In this document: in pieces, positions 7,060-15,682 of the stretch
Position numbering within the stretch: the first letter of the stretch is position 1
Layout of the letters: every line of letters starts with the position of its first letter
Assembly: GCF_022775115.1 (NCBI RefSeq)
Contig: NZ_JALFLA010000004.1
Coordinates: forward strand, 1-53,045
Length of the DNA: 53,045 bases
Source: Agathobaculum sp.
GTDB lineage: Bacteria; Bacillota; Clostridia; Oscillospirales; Butyricicoccaceae
Reading direction: 5' to 3'
Notes under the pieces: model-generated
The model's input: the letters and a program-made list of their open reading frames with translations, nothing else
Database searches by the model: none
What the model was told of the DNA's origin: nothing
Position numbers and translations under genes: made by a program

Positions 7060-8004
7060 TTATTCCACAATAGTATAGGAGGGAAGTTTGGGGTTTTCCT
7101 GAAGAACGATCTGCTTGACCTCGCCCGGGGCGGTTTCCTGAAAAAGCTCAGCGCCGTCGGCCGAGATGAAGTAAGTGCCCAAGCGTGAGTTTGTGTTGGT
7201 GTTGTTTTTGCCGAAGACATACACCACCAAGCAGGGGATATCCTCAACCAGTACGAAGCCCGGGCCGGGCTTGAGGCTGTACTCGGCCATTGTCGCGCCG
7301 GGCAGGCCAATCTCAGCAGGGGAAAGCGACAGCATCAAATCCTTTGCAGAGGAAAAGGAGAGGGCGATATTTTCACCCAGCAGGGAATTGGCGGTCAAGG
7401 CCTGATGCGGTACGCGGGAGAGCGTGACCAGACAGCTGCTTGGCGTCCAGTCGATGCGCACCTGAAAACGCGTTTCGCTATCCTTTTCATAATCGGCATA
7501 GGGAGTGAGCGCTGCCTGCGCCTCCTCGTCCTCCGTCTGCTCCCCATCGGTGCCGCCTGCGGCTGCGGTCTTGATCGGGCTGCCGGTTTCATCCAGCGCG
7601 ACGGCCTGCCGATACAGCAGCACCGAACCGACCGCGCCCGTATAAGAGGGCACTTCCTTGTCATCCATCTCAAGCGCGTTTTCCTCGTTTGTCAGCAATG
7701 TGACGTAGCTTTCAGCCAGTGCGCCGGTCGTGCCTTCGGCAAACTGTTGGTAGTCATAGGTCATGGAGGGATAAACAACGGTGTCGCCGTTGGTCTCCTC
7801 GGCTGCCGCGCCATCTCCGCCGATACCTTGGGAGAAGGTATATGCAAGCACACCGCCGGTCTCCTCGGTCAAAAGCTGATCAAAAGCGGGGATGGAGTCT
7901 CCCTCCAGCGTGTAGATCGCAGGTGCGGCATCTGTATCGCCCTTGCCGCAGGCTGTGACCACGCACAGCGCGGCGAGCGGCAGCAATATGCGTAGTCGCC
8001 TCAT
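7060..8004 (-). CDS. Putative surface lipoprotein of unknown function
   Basis: 314 residues. The N-terminus (MRRLRILLPLAALCVVTACG) is a lipoprotein signal with lipobox VTAC and the lipidated Cys at residue 19. The mature part is acidic, with Asp/Glu/Gly/Ala-rich low-complexity stretches (for example around TDGEQTEDEEAQAAL), then a beta-rich C-terminal half including VRIDWTPSSCLVTLSRVP and PGPGFVLVEDIPCLVVYVFG. I recognise no named family. The start codon is supported by AAGGAGA (8015-8021 on the minus strand). It converges on nrdB, sharing a terminator, and diverges from the SLH protein. A surface or envelope role is inferred from the signal only. Confidence 0.7.
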   Translation of the reverse strand: MRRLRILLPLAALCVVTACGKGDTDAAPAIYTLEGDSIPAFDQLLTEETGGVLAYTFSQGIGGDGAAAEETNGDTVVYPSMTYDYQQFAEGTTGALAESYVTLLTNEENALEMDDKEVPSYTGAVGSVLLYRQAVALDETGSPIKTAAAGGTDGEQTEDEEAQAALTPYADYEKDSETRFQVRIDWTPSSCLVTLSRVPHQALTANSLLGENIALSFSSAKDLMLSLSPAEIGLPGATMAEYSLKPGPGFVLVEDIPCLVVYVFGKNNTNTNSRLGTYFISADGAELFQETAPGEVKQIVLQENPKLPSYTIVE

Positions 8005-8271
8005 AGATGTTGCGTCTCCTTTGACAAAAGTATCATTCTATATTATGGTACAATTTTTTTGTTGGAAAAGCAAGATAATTTGTGTTAAAATTTCGTATTA
8101 AGATAATAGCAGGAAAAAGCGGGACAGATGGCAAAAAAAATTATGCTAAACAGGTTATTACTGCTTGCAGAGGAAGACCAAATCATGTTAAAATAGAAAC
8201 CATAATTCTTTCGCGTATGACTATTATAGCGGAGTAGAAGGCATGGCTTTTGGGGAGGGCGATTTGAAACA
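8005..8271. other. Divergent AT-rich promoter region between the lipoprotein and SLH genes
   Basis: 267 bases, clearly more AT-rich than the flanking genes, without a credible gene. Several plausible -10 elements occur. On the + strand TTGCAG followed after 18 bases by TAAAAT (about 8165-8195) could drive the SLH gene, and GATAAT near 8101 is another candidate. On the minus strand a TATAGAAT-like element lies near 8040. None is strong enough to choose with confidence. Confidence 0.4.
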
Positions 8272-10491
8272 ATGAGACAGCGATGGACAAAACGATTGGC
8301 GCTGCTTTTGTCAGCGCTGCTGTGGATGCCGGCGGCACTGGCCGCCAATGATGTTACGGTGATCGCTCCACCCGAAGCTGCAGTGACGGTTGGCGGCTAT
8401 CATATGACATTGGATAAACAGGATGCTGCCCTGCAAAGTGGGCAGTCGCACACCTTTTCCTTTACCATGGATACCGGCTACCGGCCTACCGGCGTGCAGG
8501 TCTCAGTTGGCGATTCGGTGGATACGCAGATGATGACGGTCAACAGCGTGAGCAAAACCGCCACCGTGAAGGATGTGACTGCCACGATCGTCACATGGCC
8601 GGAGCGCACGAGAAACGGCAGCTTTTCGATCCAGACCGGCGCGCTGACCGAGGGCAAGACGGTTAAGGTCACCATCCAGACCGAGCAGATGCCGCCCTAC
8701 ATAGCCGACATCACAGCGGCCAACGCGGCCGTGGATGGCGGAAAATCCTACGAGTACGGTGAAACGGCAACTCTATCGGTCATCCCGAATCGGGGCTACC
8801 GGCTAACTAAGCTCAGCCTGACCTACGGCACGGTGAGTACGACAGTGACATCCTCCACCACGTGGAACGGGTTGAAAATCACCTGGAGCGAGACCAATCA
8901 GACCGCTGTTACGGGCGAGCTGTATGATAATCTGACTGTTGCGGCCACGGTGGAGCAGATACCGGTCACCCATAAGGTGACTATCCAGATGGACAACGGC
9001 CTCAAGCTGATCAATCCGGGCAGCACCACGACGACCGTCAATGACGGAGACTCGCTGTACATTCGGGTCAATCAGGAAAGCGGTTATCTGCTGGGCGATC
9101 TGACCTGCCAGTATGGCAAGTCCTACGCCAGTTGGGCGGCTGGACAGACCTATCTGACGATGGGTAATACGCGGATACCGATCAAGGAATCGAACGGCTC
9201 GGTCACGTTCACGCTGCCGGAGATTCACAGCGACTATACGCTGTATTTCACCGCGACCTATGATGAGAACAATATCCCCATTACGATAGACGAGGGCACG
9301 CGCATTAATATCGACTCCGACAGCGGAGACACGGTCGCGCGCGGCGACGATGTGGAGTTCACTATCAGCACGACCTCCACCCGTTACGCGGTGCAGAAGA
9401 TCACGTTGAAGATCGGCTCTAACTCGGCGACTGTTAGCCCGGACAACGGGGAGATCCGTGTGGGTGGGCGCACCTACGCGATCGAGGATAAGGGAAACGG
9501 CAAATATGTTTTATATGTGGATAACATCCGGGAGCCGGTTACCGTGTCGGCAATTTCCAACGCCTCCGGCTCGGTATCCCGTCCAACGCTGACCATTCAG
9601 TCCTCAAGCAACATGACCATCACTAAAAGCGTGAGCAGCAGTCAAATCTACGCGGGCGACGCGGTGACGTTTTATTTCACGCCGTCGACCAACTATCAAA
9701 TCGACGAGATCACGGTCAAAATCGGAACCAACAGCAAGACAGTTGGTGCAGATAATACCTCGGTCAGCGTCAGCGGTACGACATACGAAATGCGCCGCAA
9801 CACAAGCGGCGTAGTCTCGCTGTACCTGACCGATATCCGGCAGAACGTCACAGTTTCCGGCAGGGCATATTACGCGGGAAGCAGCACCACGCCGGGTACT
9901 ACACCGGGCGGCGTCACCGGACTGGTACAGCTTAATGAGGCCAGCCGGGGTGCTTTTATGACCGGTTACCCGGATGGCACGTTCCGGCCGGAGAGCAATA
10001 TCACCCGCGCCGAAGCGGTCGTGATGCTGTACCGTATGTCCAACGTCACCGGCACGACCACGACGAGCGGCAATTTCTATGATGTGCCGTCTAATATGTG
10101 GTGTGCAACCGAGGTCAATACCTTTGCCAAGGCGGGCATTGTGGATAGCGGCAGCTATTTTTATCCCAACCAGAATATTACCCGTGGTGAGTTGGTCGAG
10201 ATGCTGTACCGCCTGTCGGGCAAGCCGTCGTATACGGGCAGCCTGACGCGCTTTGGCGACGTTACGGGCAGCAACCGGACGGCCATCGCTTATGCGGCTT
10301 CGCGGGGTTGGGTCAACGGCTATCCGGATGGTACGTTCCGGCCATATGACTATATCACGCGCAGTGAGGTCGCGACACTGATGACCGGCGTGCTTGGTCG
10401 CGTGTCGGGTGGCAGCCAGATCAGCTATACCGATGTGCCGCGCACATACTGGGCATACCGGTACATTCAATTGGCATCTTCTGACATTTAA
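8272..10491 (+). CDS. Secreted S-layer-homology (SLH) domain protein
   Basis: 739 residues. A signal peptide (KRLALLLSALLWMPAALA, cleavage after Ala24) leads into about 580 residues of Thr/Ser/Val-rich repeats. These hold recurring units such as KVTIQ…, YEYGETATLSVIPNRGYRL and VTFYFTPSTNYQIDEITVKI, likely Ig-like or beta-sandwich modules. The C-terminus carries SLH motifs, with GYPDGTFRPESNITRAE, YFYPNQNITRGELVEMLYRL and GYPDGTFRPYDYITRSE visible. It ends on a fourth partial motif (DVPRTYWAYRYIQLAS), a common natural end for such proteins. SLH domains hold proteins to pyruvylated secondary wall polymer. The repeat region could act in adhesion or as a wall scaffold; the substrate is unknown. 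No clear terminator follows. Confidence 0.88.
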   Translation: MRQRWTKRLALLLSALLWMPAALAANDVTVIAPPEAAVTVGGYHMTLDKQDAALQSGQSHTFSFTMDTGYRPTGVQVSVGDSVDTQMMTVNSVSKTATVKDVTATIVTWPERTRNGSFSIQTGALTEGKTVKVTIQTEQMPPYIADITAANAAVDGGKSYEYGETATLSVIPNRGYRLTKLSLTYGTVSTTVTSSTTWNGLKITWSETNQTAVTGELYDNLTVAATVEQIPVTHKVTIQMDNGLKLINPGSTTTTVNDGDSLYIRVNQESGYLLGDLTCQYGKSYASWAAGQTYLTMGNTRIPIKESNGSVTFTLPEIHSDYTLYFTATYDENNIPITIDEGTRINIDSDSGDTVARGDDVEFTISTTSTRYAVQKITLKIGSNSATVSPDNGEIRVGGRTYAIEDKGNGKYVLYVDNIREPVTVSAISNASGSVSRPTLTIQSSSNMTITKSVSSSQIYAGDAVTFYFTPSTNYQIDEITVKIGTNSKTVGADNTSVSVSGTTYEMRRNTSGVVSLYLTDIRQNVTVSGRAYYAGSSTTPGTTPGGVTGLVQLNEASRGAFMTGYPDGTFRPESNITRAEAVVMLYRMSNVTGTTTTSGNFYDVPSNMWCATEVNTFAKAGIVDSGSYFYPNQNITRGELVEMLYRLSGKPSYTGSLTRFGDVTGSNRTAIAYAASRGWVNGYPDGTFRPYDYITRSEVATLMTGVLGRVSGGSQISYTDVPRTYWAYRYIQLASSDI

Positions 10492-10530
10492 AAGCAACGA
10501 AAAGCGACGAAAAGCGACGAAAAGCGACAA
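10491..10530 (+). repeat. Ten-base tandem repeat at the end of the SLH gene
   Basis: Four head-to-tail copies of a decamer: AAAGCAACGA, AAAGCGACGA, AAAGCGACGA, AAAGCGACAA. The array begins at the last base of the SLH stop codon. The two middle copies are identical and the outer ones differ by one base each. It may be a slippage-prone array or a binding site series. Confidence 0.85.
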
Positions 10531-10642
10531 ATTTGTTTGTATTCTGCTAGTGTATTTTTCAAAAGTGAAAGCAAAAAATGAAAAGCTTTTTCAGCGGATA
10601 CAGACAAATTCTGCTTTTTTACAAGGGAATAGCAACTTGATA

Positions 10643-10671
10643 TTGCACTCTTTTGTCAGATATGCTATAAT
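10643..10671 (+). promoter_or_regulatory. Sigma-A promoter of the large flagellar/chemotaxis operon
   Basis: TTGCAC (10643-10648), a 17-base spacer, then TATAAT (10666-10671). The start of transcription should be near 10678, which leaves a leader of about 270 bases before flgB. No sigma-28 element was seen here, consistent with an early (class II) flagellar operon driven by vegetative sigma. Confidence 0.8.
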
Positions 10672-10677
10672 AATGTA

Positions 10678-10949
10678 GAGCAATAAGCAGCAAAATTCAC
10701 CATAAATCTATTGGCAGCGCATGTATCGCAAGAATGTGTATTTGCTTGCCGCATCACTGCATAGGATGGAAAAGACAGGGAATTTGCATAGTTTACGGTT
10801 GTCTGATACGAAAAGATGACATGCCGTGCAGATGGCCTGCATCTTGTTCACACAGCCGCCTTCGGGATACGCACACAGCGCACATTAAGGCGTGGATGAG
10901 CGTTTCGGGGTGCGCGGCGGGTGGAGCGATTTGAGTGGAGGGAAGTCAA
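10678..10949 (+). other. Long untranslated leader of the flagellar operon
   Basis: About 270 bases with no credible coding frame. Local hairpins include AGATG/CATCT (10830-10834 with 10840-10844) and CGCCTT/AAGGCG (10857-10862 with 10887-10892). Leaders of this kind upstream of flgB carry a c-di-GMP riboswitch in Clostridioides difficile. I searched for the GEMM core and did not find a convincing match, so any regulatory role here is open. Confidence 0.4.
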
Positions 10950-11327
10950 ATGGAGTTCATTACCAACAACGCGCTGCTGATGATGGAACGTTCGCTGAAT
11001 TTTCAGTGGACGAAGCAGACTGCCATTCTTGACAATCTGGCCAATGTCGAGACTCCGGGCTATAAGACGAAATATGTCACTTTTGAGGAGACTTTGCGCG
11101 CGCGCCTGCGAGCAGCTTCCTCGAGTGCGAACCGTATGAGTGAGGCGCTGAAAAGCGCCTCACCGACCGTTCATGTTGCGGAAGGTGAAAGCGCCCGCAT
11201 GGATGGGAACGGTGTGGATGCGACTGAGCAGAGCATTGAGCTGGCTCGCAACGCGCTGCAAATGCAGCATGTGATGAATGCGATCTCAAACGATCTGACG
11301 CTTATACGCACGGCGATCACCGGATAA
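10950..11327 (+). CDS. flgB: Flagellar basal-body rod protein FlgB
   Basis: 125 residues from ATG 10950, seven bases after GGAGGG (10937-10942). An in-frame GTG at 10935 lies upstream of that ribosome site and is unlikely to be the start. FlgB is a proximal rod subunit. It shows the rod/hook family signature LDNLANVETPGYK near the N-terminus and the C-terminal helix SIELARNALQMQHVMNAISN that forms the D0 coiled coil. There is no cleavable signal, as expected for a substrate of the flagellar export gate. It is the first gene of a 26-kb operon, and flgC follows after 15 bases. Confidence 0.95.
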   Translation: MEFITNNALLMMERSLNFQWTKQTAILDNLANVETPGYKTKYVTFEETLRARLRAASSSANRMSEALKSASPTVHVAEGESARMDGNGVDATEQSIELARNALQMQHVMNAISNDLTLIRTAITG

Positions 11328-11342
11328 TCGGGGGAAACAAAA

Positions 11343-11810
11343 ATGGCATTTTTAAGTTCGATGAATATCACCGGATCGGGTCTGACCGCGCAGCAGCTGC
11401 GGCTGGACGTTATCGCAGAAAACATCTCCAATATCAATACGACGCGCGTAGAGGGCGGCGAAGGGTCGTACCGGCGCAAGCTGGTAGTGATGGAAGCTGA
11501 AGCTGGACGAGATTCCTTCCGCAGCGTGCTTGCGCGCGCGGCTGGGCAGGTTCCGCAGGCGGCAGGAACGCTGTCAGAGCGGGGCGGCGTGCGCGTCACC
11601 CAGATCGTAGAGGATCAAAGCCCGCTCAAGCTGCAATACGATCCGACGCATCCCGATGCGGACGAGCAGGGTTATGTTGAGTTGCCTAACGTCGATCTGG
11701 TCAAGGAGATCACCGACGCGATGGCGGCAACGCAGGCCTATTCCGCAAACGTGACCGCGTTCAATACGCTCAAGACCGTTGCAACAAGAGCGCTTGACAT
11801 CGGCAAGTAA
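11343..11810 (+). CDS. flgC: Flagellar basal-body rod protein FlgC
   Basis: 155 residues, the usual length. The N-terminal helix and signature (GLTAQQLRLDVIAENISNIN) and the C-terminal block (YVELPNVDLVKEITDAMAAT, then AYSANVTAFNTLKTVATRAL) are diagnostic of FlgC, a proximal rod subunit exported by the flagellar secretion gate. A GGGGGAAACAAAA stretch supplies the ribosome site before ATG 11343. It sits between flgB and fliE, the order conserved across Firmicutes. Confidence 0.96.
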   Translation: MAFLSSMNITGSGLTAQQLRLDVIAENISNINTTRVEGGEGSYRRKLVVMEAEAGRDSFRSVLARAAGQVPQAAGTLSERGGVRVTQIVEDQSPLKLQYDPTHPDADEQGYVELPNVDLVKEITDAMAATQAYSANVTAFNTLKTVATRALDIGK

Positions 11811-11843
11811 ATTTCTTCGGACAGCAGAGAGGGGTTAAAGAGA

Positions 11844-12155
11844 GTGGCAGTTATCGGACAGATCAATCCCTTGTGGGATACACTTTCGCTGCAGTCGTCG
11901 CAGGGGGTAAAAAGCAGCGAGTGGCAGGGTGGCCTGCCGGTTTTTGAGGATATCTTTCGCAGTGCGATCGACAACGTAAAGCAGACTGACGCGGAGAAAA
12001 ACAAAGCCGAATATCTGATGGCAACCGGCCAGCTGGATAATCCGTCTACACTGACAATCGCAAGCAGCAAGGCGGTTTTGTCGGTGCAGTTGTTGGTGCA
12101 GCTGCGCAATAAGGCGCTGGATGCTTACAATGAAGTGTCGCGCATGAGTATCTGA
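11844..12155 (+). CDS. fliE: Flagellar hook-basal body adaptor FliE
   Basis: 103 residues from a GTG start. FliE joins the MS ring and export gate to the rod. The C-terminal half (LDNPSTLTIASSKAVLSVQL followed by LVQLRNKALDAYNEVSRMSI) is the classic FliE helix pair, including the R-N-K-x-x-x-A-Y-x-E/D motif. The N-terminal half is variable. Placement between flgC and fliF is the standard order. Confidence 0.95.
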   Translation: MAVIGQINPLWDTLSLQSSQGVKSSEWQGGLPVFEDIFRSAIDNVKQTDAEKNKAEYLMATGQLDNPSTLTIASSKAVLSVQLLVQLRNKALDAYNEVSRMSI

Positions 12156-12212
12156 CGCCGTCGGTAAGCGTTACGGATCAGAGAAAAATCGGAAGGCAAG
12201 GCGGAGGCAACG

Positions 12213-13817
12213 GTGAAAGAAAAACTGCAGGGCAGTCTGGGAAAAGTGAAAGATTTCTTTGCGGGTGAGGAACGGAAAAAACGCAGAATAGCGGCCGTAC
12301 TGATCCTGACGGGAATCATCATTGCGGCCATTATCGTTGCGGTGGTTTTGAACAATCAGCCCTATGAAACGCTGGTTACCGGACTGTCGACGAATGAAAT
12401 GTCCGCAATCGTGGGCAAGCTGGAGGAATATGGCGCCACCGATTATCAAATCGTGGGTGATTCCATCAAAGTGCCCTCCTCACAGGAACCCAACTTAAAG
12501 GCGAAGTTGCTGCTGGACGGATACCCGAAGCAAGGCTTCAGCTATGATACATATTTCAACAATGTCGGAATGATGGCAAGCGAGTCCGACCGGGCGACGG
12601 TTCGCAACTTTGAGCTGCAGGACCGCATGGCCGCGGTCATCCGCTGCTTTGACGGCGTCAAAAGCGCGGTCGTTACCATTTCGGAGGGATCCGATCAGCG
12701 TTATGTGCTTGAAAACGACAATGTAGTACCAGCTACCGCGTCAGTCGTGGTGACGATGGCCGATGGTGGTCCGCTGCCCGAAAAATATGTTGACGCGATC
12801 GCCAACCTTATCACACGCAGCGTCAAGGGCATGGAGTTTGGCAGTGTGTCGATCTCAGATTCGCTGGGCAACAGCTATTCGCCCGGCTCAGAGACGAGCA
12901 ACACCTCCTCCGCCACCGACCTCAAGTTGCGGCTGGAGACGCAGGTCAACAACCGCATCCGTAATGAGGTCATGCAGGCGCTTACACCTATCTACGGGCC
13001 GGACAATGTGCGCGTCAGCGTAACCAGTACGGTAGATGTTAGCCGGCGGGTGACTGAAAGCACGATCTATACCACGCCCGAGGGCGCGCCTGACGGACAG
13101 GGCATTATCGGCCGCCGCGAGTACGACCAGGAGCTGACGCGCGGCACGGCGGACGCCGCGGGTGGTGTTGTCGGCGCTGAGGTGAATACGGACATCCAAA
13201 CCTATATGGAGAACGAGGCCGTGGTCAACGGCAACGAAACATGGATTAAAAACGCCGGAACCGAGGATCACAAGGTCAACACCACCATTGAGCAGAGCGA
13301 TCAGAATTACGGTGTGGTGACCGATGTGATGATCGCAGTCACGATCAATCAGGCCGCGGCGGGAGGCGTTGGCGCGGCACAGTTGACCAGCCATATCGCG
13401 CGCGCTGCAGGCATCAACGCCGCGGATCAGGCCGATAAAATTAATGTTTTGGTCGCGCCGTTCTATACCGAGCAGATTCCGGGCGAGACGCCGGGCATCG
13501 CAGGCATTCAATTGCCCAAGTGGGCGATTTACGCTGCCGCGGGTGCGGGTGGTTTGCTGCTCCTGCTGTTGATATTGCTGGTGCTGCTGCACAAGCGCCG
13601 CAAGCGTGCGCGCTTGGCACTGCTGCAAATGGAGCAGGAGCAGGCCGCGTTGGCATCGCCTGAGATGGGCGTACCGGTGCAGGAAGAGATACTCAACATC
13701 AACAACGACAGAAGCATGGAGCTGAAGCAGGATATCCGGAAGTTCACCGAAGAGAATCCCGAGATAGCCGCACAGATGATTCGGACTTGGCTGAAAGGAG
13801 CGGATTCCAATGGCTGA
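12213..13817 (+). CDS. fliF: Flagellar MS-ring protein FliF
   Basis: 534 residues from GTG 12213. It builds the membrane ring on which the motor and export gate assemble. It shows an N-terminal membrane helix (about residues 28-46, ending IIAAIIVAVVLNN) and ring-building motifs typical of YscJ/FliF proteins (ALVTGLSTNEMSAI-like segment, SQEPNLKAKLLLDGYPKQGF). A second membrane helix (about 433-455, GGLLLLLLILLVLL) is followed by a cytoplasmic tail that binds FliG. The tail ends in KFTEENPEIAAQMIRTWL, the FliG-binding signature. Its stop overlaps the fliG start by 8 bases. Confidence 0.97.
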   Translation: MKEKLQGSLGKVKDFFAGEERKKRRIAAVLILTGIIIAAIIVAVVLNNQPYETLVTGLSTNEMSAIVGKLEEYGATDYQIVGDSIKVPSSQEPNLKAKLLLDGYPKQGFSYDTYFNNVGMMASESDRATVRNFELQDRMAAVIRCFDGVKSAVVTISEGSDQRYVLENDNVVPATASVVVTMADGGPLPEKYVDAIANLITRSVKGMEFGSVSISDSLGNSYSPGSETSNTSSATDLKLRLETQVNNRIRNEVMQALTPIYGPDNVRVSVTSTVDVSRRVTESTIYTTPEGAPDGQGIIGRREYDQELTRGTADAAGGVVGAEVNTDIQTYMENEAVVNGNETWIKNAGTEDHKVNTTIEQSDQNYGVVTDVMIAVTINQAAAGGVGAAQLTSHIARAAGINAADQADKINVLVAPFYTEQIPGETPGIAGIQLPKWAIYAAAGAGGLLLLLLILLVLLHKRRKRARLALLQMEQEQAALASPEMGVPVQEEILNINNDRSMELKQDIRKFTEENPEIAAQMIRTWLKGADSNG

Positions 13818-14817
13818 TCAGGTGTTGACGACAAAACAAAAGGCGGCAACTGTGATCGTTGCCTTAGGCACGGAAAAAGCTTCCAAAATCTATCAGTTCA
13901 TGGATCCCGAGGAACTGGAGCAGCTGACAATCGAGGTCGCAAAGCTTGGACATATTCCTCCAGAGCTGACCGAGCAAACGCTGGAAGAATTTTACCAGAT
14001 GTGTCTGACCAACAAGGTCATCACCGAGGGCGGCATGGAATACGCCCGCTCCGTTCTGCAAAAGGCGTTTGGCGATCAGGTGGCCGATCAGCTGCTGAAC
14101 AAGGTGACCAAGGTGCTCAGCAACCGCTCCTTCGCCTTCCTCAATAAAACCGATGCTAAGACGCTGCTTTCGACACTGCAGCATGAACGCTCGCAGACGA
14201 TCGCGCTGGTTCTGTCCTACATCGACCCTGATAAGGCGGCAGCGGTGCTCGAGGAACTGCCGACAGAGAAGAAGCTGCGTGTTGTGGAAAGCGTCGCACG
14301 GATGGAGAGCGCCTCACCGAACGCAGTCAAGATGATTGAAGACGAGCTGCAAAAGAAATTCTCCAGCATCATTGTTACCGAGAACGTACGCGTTGGCGGT
14401 CTGGATCACATCGCAGCTATCATGAACAACCTCGAGCGCTCGAGCGAAAAGGCAGTGTTCGATGGCCTGTCCATGCGCGACGCCAATCTCGCCGACGAGA
14501 TTCGCAAGCGTATGTTCGTGTTCGAGGATATCGTCAGCATGGACGACCGCTCGGTACAGCGCTTTATACGCGATTGCGACCTGCGCGATGTTGTACTTGC
14601 ACTCAAGGGCGCAAACAAGGACGTGGCCGACAAGCTGTTTGCCAATATGTCCACCCGCATGCGTCAGAATATCGAGGAGGATTTGGAGATCACGACCAAC
14701 GTCCGCATTCGCGATGTAGAAGAGGCGCAGCAGCGCATCGTCAGCATTATTCGCGAACTGGAAGAGCGCAATGAGATTATCATCTTGAAGGGCGGAAAGG
14801 ACGAGATCATTGCCTAG
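13810..14817 (+). CDS. fliG: Flagellar motor switch protein FliG
   Basis: 335 residues, normal length. FliG is the rotor component that meets the MotA stator and sets torque direction with FliM and FliY. Visible hallmarks are the N-terminal TKQKAATVIVALGTEKASKI, the middle EHPQ-like segment (here LQHERSQTIALVLSYI), the MFVFEDIVSMDDRSVQRFIR block and the C-terminal charged helix with LRDVVLALKGA. These correspond to the FliF-, FliM- and MotA-binding domains. It overlaps fliF by 8 bases and fliH by 8, suggesting tight translational coupling. Confidence 0.97.
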   Translation: MADQVLTTKQKAATVIVALGTEKASKIYQFMDPEELEQLTIEVAKLGHIPPELTEQTLEEFYQMCLTNKVITEGGMEYARSVLQKAFGDQVADQLLNKVTKVLSNRSFAFLNKTDAKTLLSTLQHERSQTIALVLSYIDPDKAAAVLEELPTEKKLRVVESVARMESASPNAVKMIEDELQKKFSSIIVTENVRVGGLDHIAAIMNNLERSSEKAVFDGLSMRDANLADEIRKRMFVFEDIVSMDDRSVQRFIRDCDLRDVVLALKGANKDVADKLFANMSTRMRQNIEEDLEITTNVRIRDVEEAQQRIVSIIRELEERNEIIILKGGKDEIIA

Positions 14818-15658
14818 TATTCTGAAATACTTCATGAAGCCGCGCGCGGAGGAGTATCAGCTGCCCAATACGGAGGATTTTGCCAGCCAGCTTGAGGAGA
14901 TGGTGCGGCTCAAGGAGAGTGTGCCGCATGAGGAAAGCCCCCCGTCGACAGCTGAGGAGCGAACGCCGCCGCCCGGTGCCGCGCCGCGCGCAGCACCGGA
15001 ATCGGAGGCGGACCGTGCGACCGGTTCGCTCATCTTCGCCCGCGATCAGGCCAATGAGCTGCTGCGTAATGCGCAGGAGCAGGCGGAGCGCATTGTCGAG
15101 CAGGCCAAAATGGCCGCGGAGGCCGAAGTCGTCCGCATCCATCAGCAGGCTGCCGAGGAAGGCTATGCCAAGGGCTACGCAGATGGACAGGAGCGCGGGC
15201 GCAAAGAGGCCGCGGAGTCGATAAACGCCGTCGCGCAGCAAACCATCAGTGAGACGCAGGATTTTTTGGAGCGCGCGGCGCAAAAACGCGATGCGGCGAT
15301 TGACAGTCTGCGCGATGAGTTGCTGGATGTTGCAGTGGCGGTGGCTGAAAAGGTCATCCACGTCAGCCTGAAAAGCAGCGAGGAGATCATCAAGCGCATG
15401 ATTTCTTCTGCGACTGAAAAGCTCAAGCGGCGTGAATGGGTGCAGATCTATGTGGCCGACGCTGATATCAAGGGCAGGTCGCTGGCCGATCCTGCGCTGG
15501 CCGCGACACTTTCGAGCCTTTCCAATCATGTCAAGATCGTGCCGATGCGTGATGCCGAAACCGGCACCTGCATTGTTGAGATGCCGGATGAAATTATTGA
15601 TGCAAGTGCTTCCACGCAGCTCGAAAATATCCGTCAGGTGATACGCAGCCGCACCTGA
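14810..15658 (+). CDS. fliH: Flagellar assembly protein FliH
   Basis: 282 residues from a TTG start (14810) inside the end of fliG. FliH is the peripheral stalk that binds and restrains the FliI ATPase at the export gate. The sequence has a Pro/Glu-rich N-terminus, a long Ala/Glu/Gln coiled coil (RNAQEQAERIVEQAKMAAEA) with glycine-spaced helices (EEGYAKGYADGQERGRKEA), and the conserved C-terminal domain (LDVAVAVAEKVIHVSLKSS). The low-complexity middle is typical. The next gene, fliI, encodes its partner. Confidence 0.93.
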   Translation: MPSILKYFMKPRAEEYQLPNTEDFASQLEEMVRLKESVPHEESPPSTAEERTPPPGAAPRAAPESEADRATGSLIFARDQANELLRNAQEQAERIVEQAKMAAEAEVVRIHQQAAEEGYAKGYADGQERGRKEAAESINAVAQQTISETQDFLERAAQKRDAAIDSLRDELLDVAVAVAEKVIHVSLKSSEEIIKRMISSATEKLKRREWVQIYVADADIKGRSLADPALAATLSSLSNHVKIVPMRDAETGTCIVEMPDEIIDASASTQLENIRQVIRSRT

Positions 15659-15682
15659 TATGCCAACATGAAGGAGATACCG

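Noticed and set aside
10734-10934. A 66-codon open frame in the flgB leader
   Set aside because: No ribosome site, atypical Cys/His-rich composition, and it overlaps predicted leader hairpins.
10680-10949. A c-di-GMP (GEMM) riboswitch in the flgB leader
   Set aside because: I looked for the conserved GEMM core segments and found only weak partial matches; kept as an unassigned leader.
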